The notes: generated by a model not told the origin, from the letters alone. Shown: positions 7,088 to 16,343, counted from the stretch's first letter. The stretch is DNA of 64,000 nucleotides from Clostridiaceae bacterium (GCA_902363735.1 CABJBA010000003.1:1-64000), one strand, 5' to 3'. A program made the numbers and translations.

Positions 7088-8473
7088 TTAATTATTAATA
7101 ACATTATAATCTTCAATGGATTTATTGATCTTTTCTGCCATTTTAGAAACCGCATCCTCGGGAGTGCCGTTGTTATTTATCATGTTTTCAATCTCTGTCT
7201 CTACAATCTGCCGTGCTTCAGGAAATACGCTTAAGAGTGCTCCTGCGGATTGAGGGAAGGAATCATGAAGCTGGTCAATGGCTGTTTGAAACTGAGGATA
7301 CTTTGCAATGTTGTCTTTAAATACCTTTTCATTATGAGCGGCAACTGTAATAGGGAAATACCCAGTCTGGGAATTCCAGTAGGCCTGACTTTCCGGGGAA
7401 ACCAAAAACTTCACAAATTCCCAGACAGCCTTTTGCTTTGCTTCATCTTCATTGTTTAATGCCCACAAGGAACCTCCTCCTATGGAAACACCGCCCTTGT
7501 CATCATCGTTTACTTTTGGAAAATATGCGGTTCCTACTTCAAATTTGCCATTAACATCATTTAATATCTGTTTCAAAGAAGCCGTGGATCCAAGAGTTAT
7601 GGCTGCCTTGCCTGCGCTGAAATCTGCAAGACCTGCATCACCGCCTCTCCCTACATTGGGAGCGTAACCCTTATCGGATAATTCTTTCCATGAAGTTAAG
7701 GTTTTTACACCGGCCCCGTTTTTGTCAAAATCCACAGCTCCGGCTGCATCTTCTCTTCCGTTTCCATTATCAGCGTAATTGGCTTGTTGTTTACAGGTAA
7801 ACTGCTCGAAAAACCAACCATATATGCCTAAAGAAATCACTTCTCCTGCCCCGCCCTTATTTACTATATCATCTCCGATTCTTCCGATTCCAGGAAGACT
7901 GTCAGGAATTTCTGTAATGCCGGCTTTCTCAAAGATATCCTTATTATAATAAAGAATTGGTGTGGAAGAATTAAATGGCATAGAATAAAGCTGATCATTT
8001 ACCGTATAATAGGCTGCAATGTTGGGTTCTACCTCACTTAGATCCCAACCGTCTTCATCAATGAGATTCTGCATGGGAATAACCCAGCCGGAATCAATCA
8101 TGAAACGGGTGCCAATATCATAAATCTGCACTAAGTCAGCTCCCATATTGCCGATCTGGGCACTTTTCAATTTGTTGATAGCATCATCATAGCTGCCCTG
8201 ATACTGAGCCTCTACGGTAATTCCGGAGGTGTTTTCCTGATTGAACTTAGCCACCAATGCATCAATGGCTTCTCCGTTAACCCCTCCCATGGAATGCCAG
8301 AAGGTTATGGCAGTGGCCTGGGAAGCTCCTGTTGTCTCGGCTGTCTGGGCCGCAGAAGACTGTGTTTCTGAAGAAGAAACAGCCTCAGTGGTTCCAGTCT
8401 GCCCGGCACACCCTGCCAGACCGGTTGCTGCCATCATAACTGCCATACTCATGGCAAGTGCTTTCTTTCTCAT
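7088..8473 (-). CDS. ugpB: Glycerol-3-phosphate ABC transporter, substrate-binding lipoprotein
   Basis: Extracellular binding protein delivering sn-glycerol-3-phosphate or glycerophosphodiesters to UgpAE. The start at 8473 follows GGAGGAAAGAAA, a strong RBS; a longer frame to 8548 lacks one. Residues 1-21 are a lipoprotein signal ending in the lipobox LAGC. Features shared with E. coli UgpB are ITFWHSMGG, the MPFNSSTPILYYNKD block, GGGSLW and TGYFPIT. A Ser/Thr/Glu/Ala-rich linker follows the Cys. The gene is fourth in the operon ugpC-A-E-B-glpQ-HAD, starting 44 bp after ugpE. The ligand is inferred from these motifs and from the phosphodiesterase next door. Confidence 0.88.
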   Translation of the reverse strand: MRKKALAMSMAVMMAATGLAGCAGQTGTTEAVSSSETQSSAAQTAETTGASQATAITFWHSMGGVNGEAIDALVAKFNQENTSGITVEAQYQGSYDDAINKLKSAQIGNMGADLVQIYDIGTRFMIDSGWVIPMQNLIDEDGWDLSEVEPNIAAYYTVNDQLYSMPFNSSTPILYYNKDIFEKAGITEIPDSLPGIGRIGDDIVNKGGAGEVISLGIYGWFFEQFTCKQQANYADNGNGREDAAGAVDFDKNGAGVKTLTSWKELSDKGYAPNVGRGGDAGLADFSAGKAAITLGSTASLKQILNDVNGKFEVGTAYFPKVNDDDKGGVSIGGGSLWALNNEDEAKQKAVWEFVKFLVSPESQAYWNSQTGYFPITVAAHNEKVFKDNIAKYPQFQTAIDQLHDSFPQSAGALLSVFPEARQIVETEIENMINNNGTPEDAVSKMAEKINKSIEDYNVINN

Positions 8474-8516
8474 TTTCTTTCCTCCAAATTTTTCATTTTT
8501 ATACTTCTGAACCAGG

Positions 8517-9425
8517 TCAGCCTTTGACTGCGCCTGAGAACATTCCACGGATTAATTGTCTCTGTCCTGCGATGAAAACAGAAATGGATGGAACAATAAT
8601 CATTACAACACCGGCAATCATCATAGATATAGACTGGGAATCCACACTGTCCAGCATACCGATTCCTATTTGAACCGTTCTCATCTGGTTTGAACCCGTA
8701 ACCAGCAAAGGCCACATATACATATTCCAGGCATTAATAAAGGTGTAAACTGCCATAGCTCCAATTGCAGACTTTGTAAGGGGGATTAGGATGCTGAAAA
8801 TAAATCTCAAGTTGGAACAACCGTCAATCTTTGCCGATTCATATAAGGAAGGCGGAAATGACTTATAAAATTGCCGGAAGAGAAAAATACCCATGGCGGA
8901 GGTCAGATAAGGGATAATCAGAACCTGATAGCTGTCCAGCCATTTTAATCCGCTTACAGTCAGATAATTTGAAATAATAGTGGCCTCTCCCGGAATCATC
9001 ATGGTGGACATAACCACCATAAAAAGGAAGTTCTTTCCTTTAAAATGCAAAAAGGAGAAAGAAAATGCTGCCAGAGAACAGGATATGATCTGTCCCAGTG
9101 TGATACAGCCTGCCACGATAAAAGAGTTAAAGATGAATCGGCTTAATGGTATTTTAACCATTGCCTGACGAAAGTTCTCAAAAGTTGGATTCTGAGGAAT
9201 CAAATTCATCTCCATAGTAAATAGCTCACTGGAAGGCATTAAAGCAATGCTCACCGCATACAAAAGAGGAAGCAGGATAAAAATAGTCATAGCCAGATTT
9301 ACAGCTACCAATATAGCTTTTTTCATCTTTCTTTGAAAGACAGCTTTGCGGTTAGCTGATTCCTTCAATTTATCCAGCTCATCACGGTTCATATTCCTGT
9401 CAACTGATATAAGAATAGATTCCAT
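8517..9425 (-). CDS. ugpE: Glycerol-3-phosphate ABC transporter permease UgpE
   Basis: Inner-membrane permease of the MalG class, about 302 residues with six predicted membrane segments. The cytoplasmic EAA loop (ESAKIDGCSNLRFIFSILIP, about two-thirds along) docks the ATPase UgpC. The N terminus is unusually charged (about 35 residues before the first helix). The start is ambiguous: ATG at 9425 or the TTG just before it at 9428, both served by the same AAAGGAG; either way the start overlaps the ugpA stop, implying translational coupling. Confidence 0.87.
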   Translation of the reverse strand: MESILISVDRNMNRDELDKLKESANRKAVFQRKMKKAILVAVNLAMTIFILLPLLYAVSIALMPSSELFTMEMNLIPQNPTFENFRQAMVKIPLSRFIFNSFIVAGCITLGQIISCSLAAFSFSFLHFKGKNFLFMVVMSTMMIPGEATIISNYLTVSGLKWLDSYQVLIIPYLTSAMGIFLFRQFYKSFPPSLYESAKIDGCSNLRFIFSILIPLTKSAIGAMAVYTFINAWNMYMWPLLVTGSNQMRTVQIGIGMLDSVDSQSISMMIAGVVMIIVPSISVFIAGQRQLIRGMFSGAVKG

Positions 9426-10291
9426 CAATAGCTTACTCCTTTCTTTTCCAAACGAAACATACCTAAAGTGAGAATCATGATTATAATGAATAACAGTACT
9501 GACTGGGCTGCTGCACTTCCAAAACGATAATTAAAAAATGCATCCCGGTAAATGGAATATACGATTAAATTTGTGGATTCTCCAGGTCCCCCCTGGGTTA
9601 ATACTTTCACTTGTCCAAAGGATTGGAATGCCTGAATGATGTTGACAACCAGGGTGTAAAACATAATGGGACTTAAGCCTGGAAGGGTCAGACGGAAAAA
9701 CTGCTGTACAGCGCCTGCTCCATCTACAGAGGCTCTTTCATAAATAGTTTCATCAATGCTGCTGAGCCCTGCACTGAAATAGAGAAAATTGATTCCACTG
9801 TTTAACCAGGCTGTCAATAAGGCCACACAGATTAAGGCATACTTAGAATCGCTGATCCAGTTAATATCCAGTCTCAGGAGCTTATTTACTATTCCAATGG
9901 AAGGATGAAGCATGATTTTAAATATCATAGCGGCGGAACTGGAAGCAATGGCCATTGGGAGGGCGTATGCAGTACTGAAAATCCTGATGCCTGGAAATGT
10001 CTTATTGCAGAGAACTGCGGCAATAAGCCCTAAAAGCATACTTACGGATACTACGATGAGAACAAATATCCCTGTTACCGCCAGGCTGTTAAAAAAAGAC
10101 TGGGATTTCAGCAAATCCATATAATTTGAAAGACCTGTGAAAATCTTGGCCTGCCCCATTTTATTCGTCTTATAAAGGCTTAAGTATATGGTTTTGAAAA
10201 ACGGAAAAAACAGAAACACCGCAAACACTGCCATAGCTGGAACTGTATAGGCATAAGGCCCTGCCTTCTTCACAACCGATTTTATGTTCAT
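9425..10291 (-). CDS. ugpA: Glycerol-3-phosphate ABC transporter permease UgpA
   Basis: MalF-type permease of 288 residues with six membrane segments and the EAA motif ERASVDGAGAVQQFFRLTLP, which contacts the ATPase. The QGGPGESTNLIVYSIY block near the C terminus is typical of this permease class. It pairs with UgpE to form the channel for glycerol-3-phosphate. It starts nine bases after the ugpC stop with GGAG six bases before ATG, and overlaps ugpE at its end. Confidence 0.87.
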   Translation of the reverse strand: MNIKSVVKKAGPYAYTVPAMAVFAVFLFFPFFKTIYLSLYKTNKMGQAKIFTGLSNYMDLLKSQSFFNSLAVTGIFVLIVVSVSMLLGLIAAVLCNKTFPGIRIFSTAYALPMAIASSSAAMIFKIMLHPSIGIVNKLLRLDINWISDSKYALICVALLTAWLNSGINFLYFSAGLSSIDETIYERASVDGAGAVQQFFRLTLPGLSPIMFYTLVVNIIQAFQSFGQVKVLTQGGPGESTNLIVYSIYRDAFFNYRFGSAAAQSVLLFIIIMILTLGMFRLEKKGVSY

Positions 10292-10300
10292 AAAAACTCC

Positions 10301-11401
10301 TTAAATATATAAAATATTTTGCTCTGAGTCCATGTCAAAGAGTTTGATTCTATTTATATCCGGATAAACAGAAAGGCTTTCTCCGGCTTCTGCCTTAATA
10401 TCCGGTTTTAATCTCACACATACCCCCGTATTTCCAAGATGACCGTGAAAAAGAATCTCAGCCCCTAAAACTTCCTTCATTTCTATTTCTAAAAGAAGTT
10501 CCTGTTCCTTTGGTCCTTTTTCATGGAAATCTTCAGGCCGTATTCCCAGCCAGACATGTTTTCCCATATAGCTGCCCTCTGCAAGCCGCTTTGCAGATCT
10601 TTCGTTGATAAAGAGCTTGTTTTTACCAAATTCCAGATATATCCGGTTATTTTCCTGAACCACCTGGACTATGATGAAGTTCATGGAGGGAGAACCGATA
10701 AAACCTGCTACAAATTTATTGACCGGATTCTCGTAAATATCATTTGGAGCGGCCGCCTGCTGAATAACTCCCCGATCCATAACTACAATTCTTGTACCAA
10801 GTGTCATGGCCTCTACCTGATCGTGAGTGACATAAATGACGGTGGTTCCCAGCTTTTTATGGATTTTCGCAAGCTCCACCCGCATCTGTGTTCTAAGACT
10901 GGCATCCAGATTAGATAAAGGCTCATCCATCAGATAGGCTTTTGGCTGACGGACAATAACACTTCCGATGGCAACTCTCTGCTTCTGTCCTCCCGACAAT
11001 TCATAAGGCTTTCTCTCCAATAAATGGCTGATGTGAAGAATTTCTGCCGCCCTGCGCACTCTTCTATCTGTTTCTTCCTTTGGGATCTTGTGCACCTTTA
11101 AGCTGAAAGCCATATTTTGATAGACTGTCATATGGGGATAAAGGGCATAAGACTGAAACACCATAGATAAGTCTCTGCTCTGGGGGCTGGTCATATTCAT
11201 AAGCTGACCGTCTATCCACAATTCACCGGAAGAAATCTCTTCAAGTCCTGCCGCCATGCGCAGCGTTGTAGATTTTCCGCATCCTGATGGCCCTACTAAA
11301 ACCAAAAACTCCTGGTCTTTGATATCAAGATTAAAGTCCTTTACAACGGCCTGACCGTTTTTATAGGTTTTACATATATTTACAAAAGACAAGCCTGCCA
11401 T
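10301..11401 (-). CDS. ugpC: ABC transporter ATP-binding protein UgpC (MalK/MsmX family)
   Basis: Cytosolic ATPase energising the UgpAE channel, 366 residues. The nucleotide-binding domain has Walker A GPSGCGKST (about 38-46), signature LSGGQKQR (about 135-142), Walker B YLMDEPLSNLD and the switch His in YVTHD. The C-terminal TOBE/OB domain (about 240-366) contains GIRPEDF, as in MalK/UgpC. It is the first gene of the operon and is divergent from glmS across a 415-bp intergenic region. A Pho-box-like direct repeat at 11473-11489 suggests phosphate control, as known for the E. coli ugp operon. Proteins of this type can energise several sugar transporters, so a shared role with the importer at 16344-19506, which has no ATPase gene, is possible. 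Confidence 0.87.
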   Translation of the reverse strand: MAGLSFVNICKTYKNGQAVVKDFNLDIKDQEFLVLVGPSGCGKSTTLRMAAGLEEISSGELWIDGQLMNMTSPQSRDLSMVFQSYALYPHMTVYQNMAFSLKVHKIPKEETDRRVRRAAEILHISHLLERKPYELSGGQKQRVAIGSVIVRQPKAYLMDEPLSNLDASLRTQMRVELAKIHKKLGTTVIYVTHDQVEAMTLGTRIVVMDRGVIQQAAAPNDIYENPVNKFVAGFIGSPSMNFIIVQVVQENNRIYLEFGKNKLFINERSAKRLAEGSYMGKHVWLGIRPEDFHEKGPKEQELLLEIEMKEVLGAEILFHGHLGNTGVCVRLKPDIKAEAGESLSVYPDINRIKLFDMDSEQNILYI

Positions 11402-11468
11402 AAATTTCTGTTCCTTTCTGCATATTCTAAATTTATTTTAAAAGATGAATGTAAAATGAAAAAGACGT

Positions 11469-11489
11469 TTACAGTAAAATCAATGTAAA
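11469..11489 (-). promoter_or_regulatory. Pho-box-like repeat upstream of the ugp operon
   Basis: On the minus strand TTTACA (11484-11489) and TTTACT (11473-11478) form a direct repeat with exactly 5 bp between, matching the TT(A/T)ACA-N5 spacing of the Bacillus PhoP box. The region also reads as an inverted repeat TTTACA/TGTAAA (11469-11474 and 11484-11489). It is about 70-90 bp upstream of ugpC and just upstream of the glmS -35 element. Regulatory function is inference from spacing and context. Confidence 0.35.
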
Positions 11490-11497
11490 TCATGGTA

Positions 11498-11526
11498 TTG
11501 ACGCACAAACAAACAAAGGATATAAT
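11498..11526 (+). promoter_or_regulatory. Sigma-A promoter of glmS
   Basis: TTGACG (11498-11503) and consensus TATAAT (11521-11526) with a 17-bp spacer. The transcript should start near 11533, upstream of the ribozyme core. Confidence 0.8.
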
Positions 11527-11564
11527 AAACTAGATTTATGAAGGAGGCATAAATATTAATAGTA

Positions 11565-11748
11565 AAGCTAAGCGCCATGCACCTGCTGATGCGATCGTGG
11601 ACGTTTTCAAAGGAAGACGGCATCAGGGGTTAACGAGGTGAAGGGTTTATCGAATATTCGGCGGATACCCTTCCATGCCGTTCCGGGCGTGTATCCAGTG
11701 TGAAATATGCAGGTAACTGCAAAACAAACGCATTGGAACCGGAGCTTG
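11565..11748 (+). ncRNA. glmS ribozyme-riboswitch (glucosamine-6-phosphate-dependent self-cleavage)
   Basis: The leader of glmS contains the conserved ribozyme core: the cleavage-site AGCGCC at 11571-11576 (cut expected between A11571 and G11572), AACGAGG at about 11631, GGTTTATCGA at about 11644, and TTCGGCGGAT at about 11657. An outer helix is formed by CCGTTCC and GGAACCGG (to about 11743). The family uses GlcN6P as a coenzyme to cleave its own mRNA, lowering GlmS when amino sugar is plentiful. The P1-side insert between GCGCC and AACGAGG is rather long (about 55 nt). Ends of the element are approximate. Confidence 0.93.
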
Positions 11749-11816
11749 TTTTTTGTGTACCTTTTTTAAGAAAAAAGATGCGAATATCATGTGAAAATTT
11801 AAGGAGAACGTAAATT

Positions 11817-13634
11817 ATGTGTGGAATTATTGGTTATACAGGTCCTCTGGACTCAAAAAAAATTCTGTTGGAAGGTTTGTCCCAATTGGAATACAGGGGT
11901 TATGACAGTGCAGGAGTTGCTCTGTGCATGGAGAACTCCCGTATCCGCCTCATCAGGCATACAGGAAAGGTTTCCAATTTAAAAGAAGGCTGCAGGGAGA
12001 TTTCTGAAACATCCCATTGCGGTCTGGGACATACCCGGTGGGCGACTCACGGAGGAGTGACTACGGAAAATACCCATCCTCATCAGGCCGGACGGATTAC
12101 ACTGGTTCACAACGGAATCATTGAGAATTATCATCAGCTGACTCTTGACTTTCATTTGGAAGGGAAACTTCAATCTGAGACTGACAGTGAAGTGGCTGCA
12201 TGGGTTCTTGAAAGCCTTTATGAAGGAAGACCTTTAGAGGCCATAAGCAAATTTGTATCTTATTTAAAAGGTTCATACAGCTTCTGTATGATGTTTGAGG
12301 ATCATCCCGGAGAAATTTATGCGATCAGAAGTGTAAGCCCTCTTGTGGCTGCCTACACACACTCCGGCTCCTTTGTAGCCTCAGACTTAACCGCACTTAT
12401 TCCTTATACAAAACAATATTTCGTGGTTCCTGAAAACCATATTGTAAAGCTTACCTCATATAAGATTCATCTTTATGACCTTTATCAGAAGGAAACCATC
12501 CCTGAATTGATGGAGGTGAGCTGGAATACAGATGCTGCCATGAAAAATGGTTTTCCTCACTTTATGCTGAAAGAGATTCATGAACAGCCTGAAGCCCTTA
12601 AAAATACCATATTGCCCCGTATGGTCCGGGGACTTCCGGACTTTACGGACGATCAGATTCCCGATTCCCTGCTACAGCAGTGTGACCGGATTCATATTGT
12701 AGCCTGCGGTACTGCCATGCATGCAGGGATGGTGGCAAGAGCTCTTATGGAGCCTCTGCTGAGGATTCCGGTTACGGTTTCTATTGCGTCCGAATTCCGG
12801 TATGAGGAACCCCTTATTGACAGCAGGACTCTTGTTATCATCATATCCCAGTCAGGAGAAACCATTGATACTCTGGCTGCTTTAAGGCTTGCAAGAAGCT
12901 ATGGTGCCTCTACCTTGTCAGTAGTCAATGTAAAAGGCTCTACCATTGCGAGGGAAAGCGATTACGTTCTTTTCACTCATGCGGGCCCGGAAATTGCTGT
13001 TGCCAGTACAAAGGCCTATTCTGTTCAGCTGGCTGCCCTTTATATGGTATGCTGCAGGATGGCACTGGTCAGGGAAGCATGCAGGCGTGAGGAAGCAGAG
13101 GATTTTATGAAGGAACTTCTGGATGCCATTCCTGCCATGGAATCCATGATTGAAAAAAGAGACTCTGTAAAGGCTTTGGTCACCCACCTGATCAATGAAC
13201 CTGATGCATTCTTCATCGGGCGGGGGCTGGACTATGCCTTTTCCCTGGAAGGAGCCTTAAAACTAAAGGAAATCTCCTATATCCATGCAGAAGCCTATGC
13301 TGCCGGAGAATTAAAACACGGCACCATTGCTCTTATAACCGATCAGGTTCCTGTCATTGCCATTGGAACCCAGAAAAAAGTTTTCACAAAAACCATTTCC
13401 AACATCAGGGAAGTTAAGGCGAGAGGAGCATTTGTGATTTTGCTGGTTGGAGAAAACTCCCCGGTGGAGGAAGGCATCGCAGATATTATAATTCCTATCC
13501 CTGAAGTAGATGATCGCTTTGCTGTATTTCCAGTAGCAGTCATTCTTCAGCTCATTGCTTATTATGCTTCCGTAGGGAAAAATCTGGATGTGGATCAGCC
13601 GAGAAATCTGGCAAAATCCGTAACAGTGGAATAA
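11817..13634 (+). CDS. glmS: Glutamine-fructose-6-phosphate aminotransferase (isomerising)
   Basis: Makes glucosamine-6-phosphate from fructose-6-phosphate and glutamine, the entry step to UDP-GlcNAc and peptidoglycan. The 605-residue protein begins MCGIIGYTG with the nucleophilic Cys exposed after Met removal. The class II amidotransferase domain (1-220) holds GHTRWATHG and the HNGIIENY loop. Two SIS isomerase domains follow (about 285-420 and 455-595), with SQSGETIDT and the C-terminal DQPRNLAKSVTVE tail that closes the active site. AAGGAG lies ten bases before the ATG. It is the only plus-strand gene I accept in the window, controlled by the ribozyme above, and ends at a strong terminator. 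Confidence 0.97.
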   Translation: MCGIIGYTGPLDSKKILLEGLSQLEYRGYDSAGVALCMENSRIRLIRHTGKVSNLKEGCREISETSHCGLGHTRWATHGGVTTENTHPHQAGRITLVHNGIIENYHQLTLDFHLEGKLQSETDSEVAAWVLESLYEGRPLEAISKFVSYLKGSYSFCMMFEDHPGEIYAIRSVSPLVAAYTHSGSFVASDLTALIPYTKQYFVVPENHIVKLTSYKIHLYDLYQKETIPELMEVSWNTDAAMKNGFPHFMLKEIHEQPEALKNTILPRMVRGLPDFTDDQIPDSLLQQCDRIHIVACGTAMHAGMVARALMEPLLRIPVTVSIASEFRYEEPLIDSRTLVIIISQSGETIDTLAALRLARSYGASTLSVVNVKGSTIARESDYVLFTHAGPEIAVASTKAYSVQLAALYMVCCRMALVREACRREEAEDFMKELLDAIPAMESMIEKRDSVKALVTHLINEPDAFFIGRGLDYAFSLEGALKLKEISYIHAEAYAAGELKHGTIALITDQVPVIAIGTQKKVFTKTISNIREVKARGAFVILLVGENSPVEEGIADIIIPIPEVDDRFAVFPVAVILQLIAYYASVGKNLDVDQPRNLAKSVTVE

Positions 13635-13645
13635 TTGGTGCAATA

Positions 13646-13687
13646 AAAACGGATCATTCCAGTCAAATGGAATGATCCGTTTTTTAT
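13646..13687. terminator. Strong intrinsic terminator between glmS and the histidine kinase gene
   Basis: A 16-bp stem AAAACGGATCATTCCA/TGGAATGATCCGTTTT with a 6-base loop and T run. Because the stem begins with A and ends with T it can work in both directions, serving convergent glmS (stop 13634) and the kinase gene (stop 13726). Confidence 0.9.
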
Positions 13688-13725
13688 TACTTTATTTGAA
13701 TGTTTAGGCTGTACGCCGCTACCTA

Positions 13726-15465
13726 CTATAAAAAGGTATCTCCAACCGGAATTTCCATCATAACCTGAGTCCCAACATTGATAATACTCTGTATCTTCAG
13801 TCCCCTATCCGTTCCAAAATACAGACGAAGACGCTGATCAACGTTTCTCATGCCAATAGAGTCATCGGAATCCTTAGATAAAATGGTATTGATCTTTTCT
13901 TGACTCATACCCACCCCATTATCAGAAACTGATAACAGCAGCATCTTGGATTTTACCATCCCCTGTACAACCAGCAAACCACCTTCTTCTCGATTTTCCA
14001 ATCCATGGATAATCGAATTCTCAATCAGTGGCTGCAGGATAAGTTTCGGCAGCTTATAATGATACAATTCTTCCGGCATACCCACAACAAAACTAATCCG
14101 GTCTCCATACCGAATTCTCTGAATCATCAGATAATTGTTGATGTTTGTCACCTCATTCTCAATGGTGGTAAAATCGGAGCCATTAATGGTATAATGCATC
14201 ATATCCCCCAACGATTTTGCCAGTGCTCCAACTTCATCAACGCCCTTTTCCCTGGAGAGCCAGTTTATTGTCTCCAGAGTATTGTACAGAAAATGTGGAT
14301 TTATCTGCATACGCAGAGACTTTAATTCAGCCTCTTGTTTTAACATCGTCTCAGTATAAACTTTATCAATCAAATCGTTGATATTATAGGCCATCCGATT
14401 AAAATTCTGGGACAATAAACCAATTTCATCACTGGATTTTACGTTGCTGATTACATTAAAATCTCCTTCTCCGAATTTCTGCATGGTCTTTAACAGGCTC
14501 TTGATCGGTCTTGAAAAAGTTAATGTATTGAGCGTACTCACCACTACTGCTACTGTTGCTGCAATTGCAAAAATCAGTGCAAAGTAGCGCCGCAATTCAA
14601 CCAAGGTGCTTTGATAGCTGAGCACCGGAATAACTGTTATCAGGTTCCAAGTACGATTGTCCAGTTTCTGACCAACAACATATTCTTCCCGGCTCCCGTT
14701 TGATATTATCTCAAATGCTCTGTCTGATTTATTCCCCAAAGCACCTTGATACTCCTGGTCCAACTGTTGATTTAAGAACTCCGGACTGTTGCCGGACACA
14801 ATCACACCATACTGATTGACAATAAAGATATTACCATCCTTTACAAAGCTCAATCCGTTCAGCAGTTTTGAAAACTTCCGTTCTGAAATTTGTACAATCA
14901 GATAACCAAGAGGACGCATTGTTTTAATGCTATTAATCTGGGCTGCCACCGTAATATAACGTTCGGAAGGCTCCACTCCCATCCAAACAGCACTGCCGCC
15001 TGCCTCATATATCTTATTCTTGATATTGTGGTTCGCCTGATACTCCTTCATAGTTTTTGAGATCACATGAGGTTCACCTTCCTCCGGGATAATCATAACC
15101 GCTTCCACATTATCATCAAATAAGATATTTTTGTAAATGGTATTATTCAGATCTTCCTTTGCCAGATACGCTTCATAATTATCCTCTTGACTTTTACTGA
15201 ATTTGGTCAGATAATTCTGGACATGAGGTTCCTTTTGAATATCAAAAATCAACGATTCTACATCATTCATTAAGAGATCCAGATTGTTCCCTGTCTGCAG
15301 CAACATATCGGATATATAAAGCCGAGTCTGATTTTCCAACAGATGTCTCGAATAATTGTAATACTGGATAGTCAGGATACTGATTACCGCAAAACATAAT
15401 CCGATACAGGAAACTGCCAGCTTCTGACTTATTTTAAAATGAAATTTTCTCTTCTTCTTTTTCAT
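13726..15465 (-). CDS. YesM-type membrane sensor histidine kinase
   Basis: Sensor of a two-component pair, 579 residues. One membrane segment at about 14-33, an extracellular Cache-like sensor region (about 35-280), a second membrane segment (about 285-310), HAMP (about 310-365), then the His_kinase domain with phosphoacceptor His in QINPHFLYNTLETIN (about 386-400). A HATPase domain follows with the N box ENSIIHGLE (about 482) and the DNGVGM box. This is the LytS/YesM architecture common beside carbohydrate ABC importers. The ATG overlaps the stop of the regulator gene (ATGA), so the pair is coupled. It probably senses the oligosaccharide or its loaded binding protein (inference). Confidence 0.9.
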   Translation of the reverse strand: MKKKKRKFHFKISQKLAVSCIGLCFAVISILTIQYYNYSRHLLENQTRLYISDMLLQTGNNLDLLMNDVESLIFDIQKEPHVQNYLTKFSKSQEDNYEAYLAKEDLNNTIYKNILFDDNVEAVMIIPEEGEPHVISKTMKEYQANHNIKNKIYEAGGSAVWMGVEPSERYITVAAQINSIKTMRPLGYLIVQISERKFSKLLNGLSFVKDGNIFIVNQYGVIVSGNSPEFLNQQLDQEYQGALGNKSDRAFEIISNGSREEYVVGQKLDNRTWNLITVIPVLSYQSTLVELRRYFALIFAIAATVAVVVSTLNTLTFSRPIKSLLKTMQKFGEGDFNVISNVKSSDEIGLLSQNFNRMAYNINDLIDKVYTETMLKQEAELKSLRMQINPHFLYNTLETINWLSREKGVDEVGALAKSLGDMMHYTINGSDFTTIENEVTNINNYLMIQRIRYGDRISFVVGMPEELYHYKLPKLILQPLIENSIIHGLENREEGGLLVVQGMVKSKMLLLSVSDNGVGMSQEKINTILSKDSDDSIGMRNVDQRLRLYFGTDRGLKIQSIINVGTQVMMEIPVGDTFL

Positions 15466-16268
15466 AAAGTTATCTGCTTTTTCAATAATAATTTGCGGTA
15501 CTGCCGTGGAGAATAACCGTAATATTTTTTAAATATTTGGCTGAAATACCGCTGATCCGGTATCCCGATCCGGTCAGCAACCTCCGCAATCTTAATATCC
15601 GGCATTTTCAGATATTCGGCAGCCTTATTCATCCGCTTGTTATTAACAATCTCCAGAAAGGTATACCCTGTCTCTTTCTTAATAATACGGTTGATATAAA
15701 TGGAATTGAAATGAAAGTTGTCAGATAAATCCTGCAGCGATAGCTCTTTACAATAATGCTCTTCAATATATTCCATAATACTGTTGACTTTGTTTTGGTT
15801 ATGATCAGCACATGGAGTATCAGGGGATATGTCTTGTTTAATTTCCATTTCTTTAATCTTATACTTCATCTCTACAATGCTGACATTCCGGGTCTTGGTT
15901 TCGTTGATTCTGTCCATCGCCCTTTTACAGCATGACAGTATCTCTTCTGGATTGGTCGGCTTTAGCAGGTAATCAAATGCCCCCAGAACCAAAGCTCTCC
16001 TGGCATAGGAAAAATCCCGGTAACCGCTTAAAAATATAACTGCGCAATGAGGATTCAATTGCAGAAGAAGCTCAGTCAGCTCCAAACCATCCATATTCGG
16101 CATCCGGATGTCGGAAAGGATGATATCTGGATTCTGATGCTTCGCGATCTCCATCGCTTCCTGGCCATTTTTGGCGGTGCCGCACACCTTCAGTCCCATT
16201 GATCTCCAATCCAGGTGCTCCAACCCCTGCCTGATGTGCAGTTCATCATCCACAATTAATATCTTCAT
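15462..16268 (-). CDS. YesN-type response regulator with AraC DNA-binding domain
   Basis: Receiver domain (1-120) with acidic pocket DD at 7-8, phosphoacceptor Asp53 in ILSDIRMPN, and the conserved Ser/Lys (IFLSGYRDF; LLKPTNPEE). A charged linker of about 45 residues leads to a C-terminal AraC/XylS double helix-turn-helix (about 165-265) ending RYFSQIFKKYYGYSPRQYRK. It should activate the adjacent sugar-importer and beta-galactosidase genes. It lies 75 bp after the MalG-type permease gene on the same strand and overlaps the kinase gene by four bases. Confidence 0.9.
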   Translation of the reverse strand: MKILIVDDELHIRQGLEHLDWRSMGLKVCGTAKNGQEAMEIAKHQNPDIILSDIRMPNMDGLELTELLLQLNPHCAVIFLSGYRDFSYARRALVLGAFDYLLKPTNPEEILSCCKRAMDRINETKTRNVSIVEMKYKIKEMEIKQDISPDTPCADHNQNKVNSIMEYIEEHYCKELSLQDLSDNFHFNSIYINRIIKKETGYTFLEIVNNKRMNKAAEYLKMPDIKIAEVADRIGIPDQRYFSQIFKKYYGYSPRQYRKLLLKKQITL

Positions 16269-16343
16269 TCCATCCCTCCCGACGCTCCGATAATGGTTAT
16301 TATAACATACTGCTGAAGATCGTGATAATATTTTCGTGTTTAC

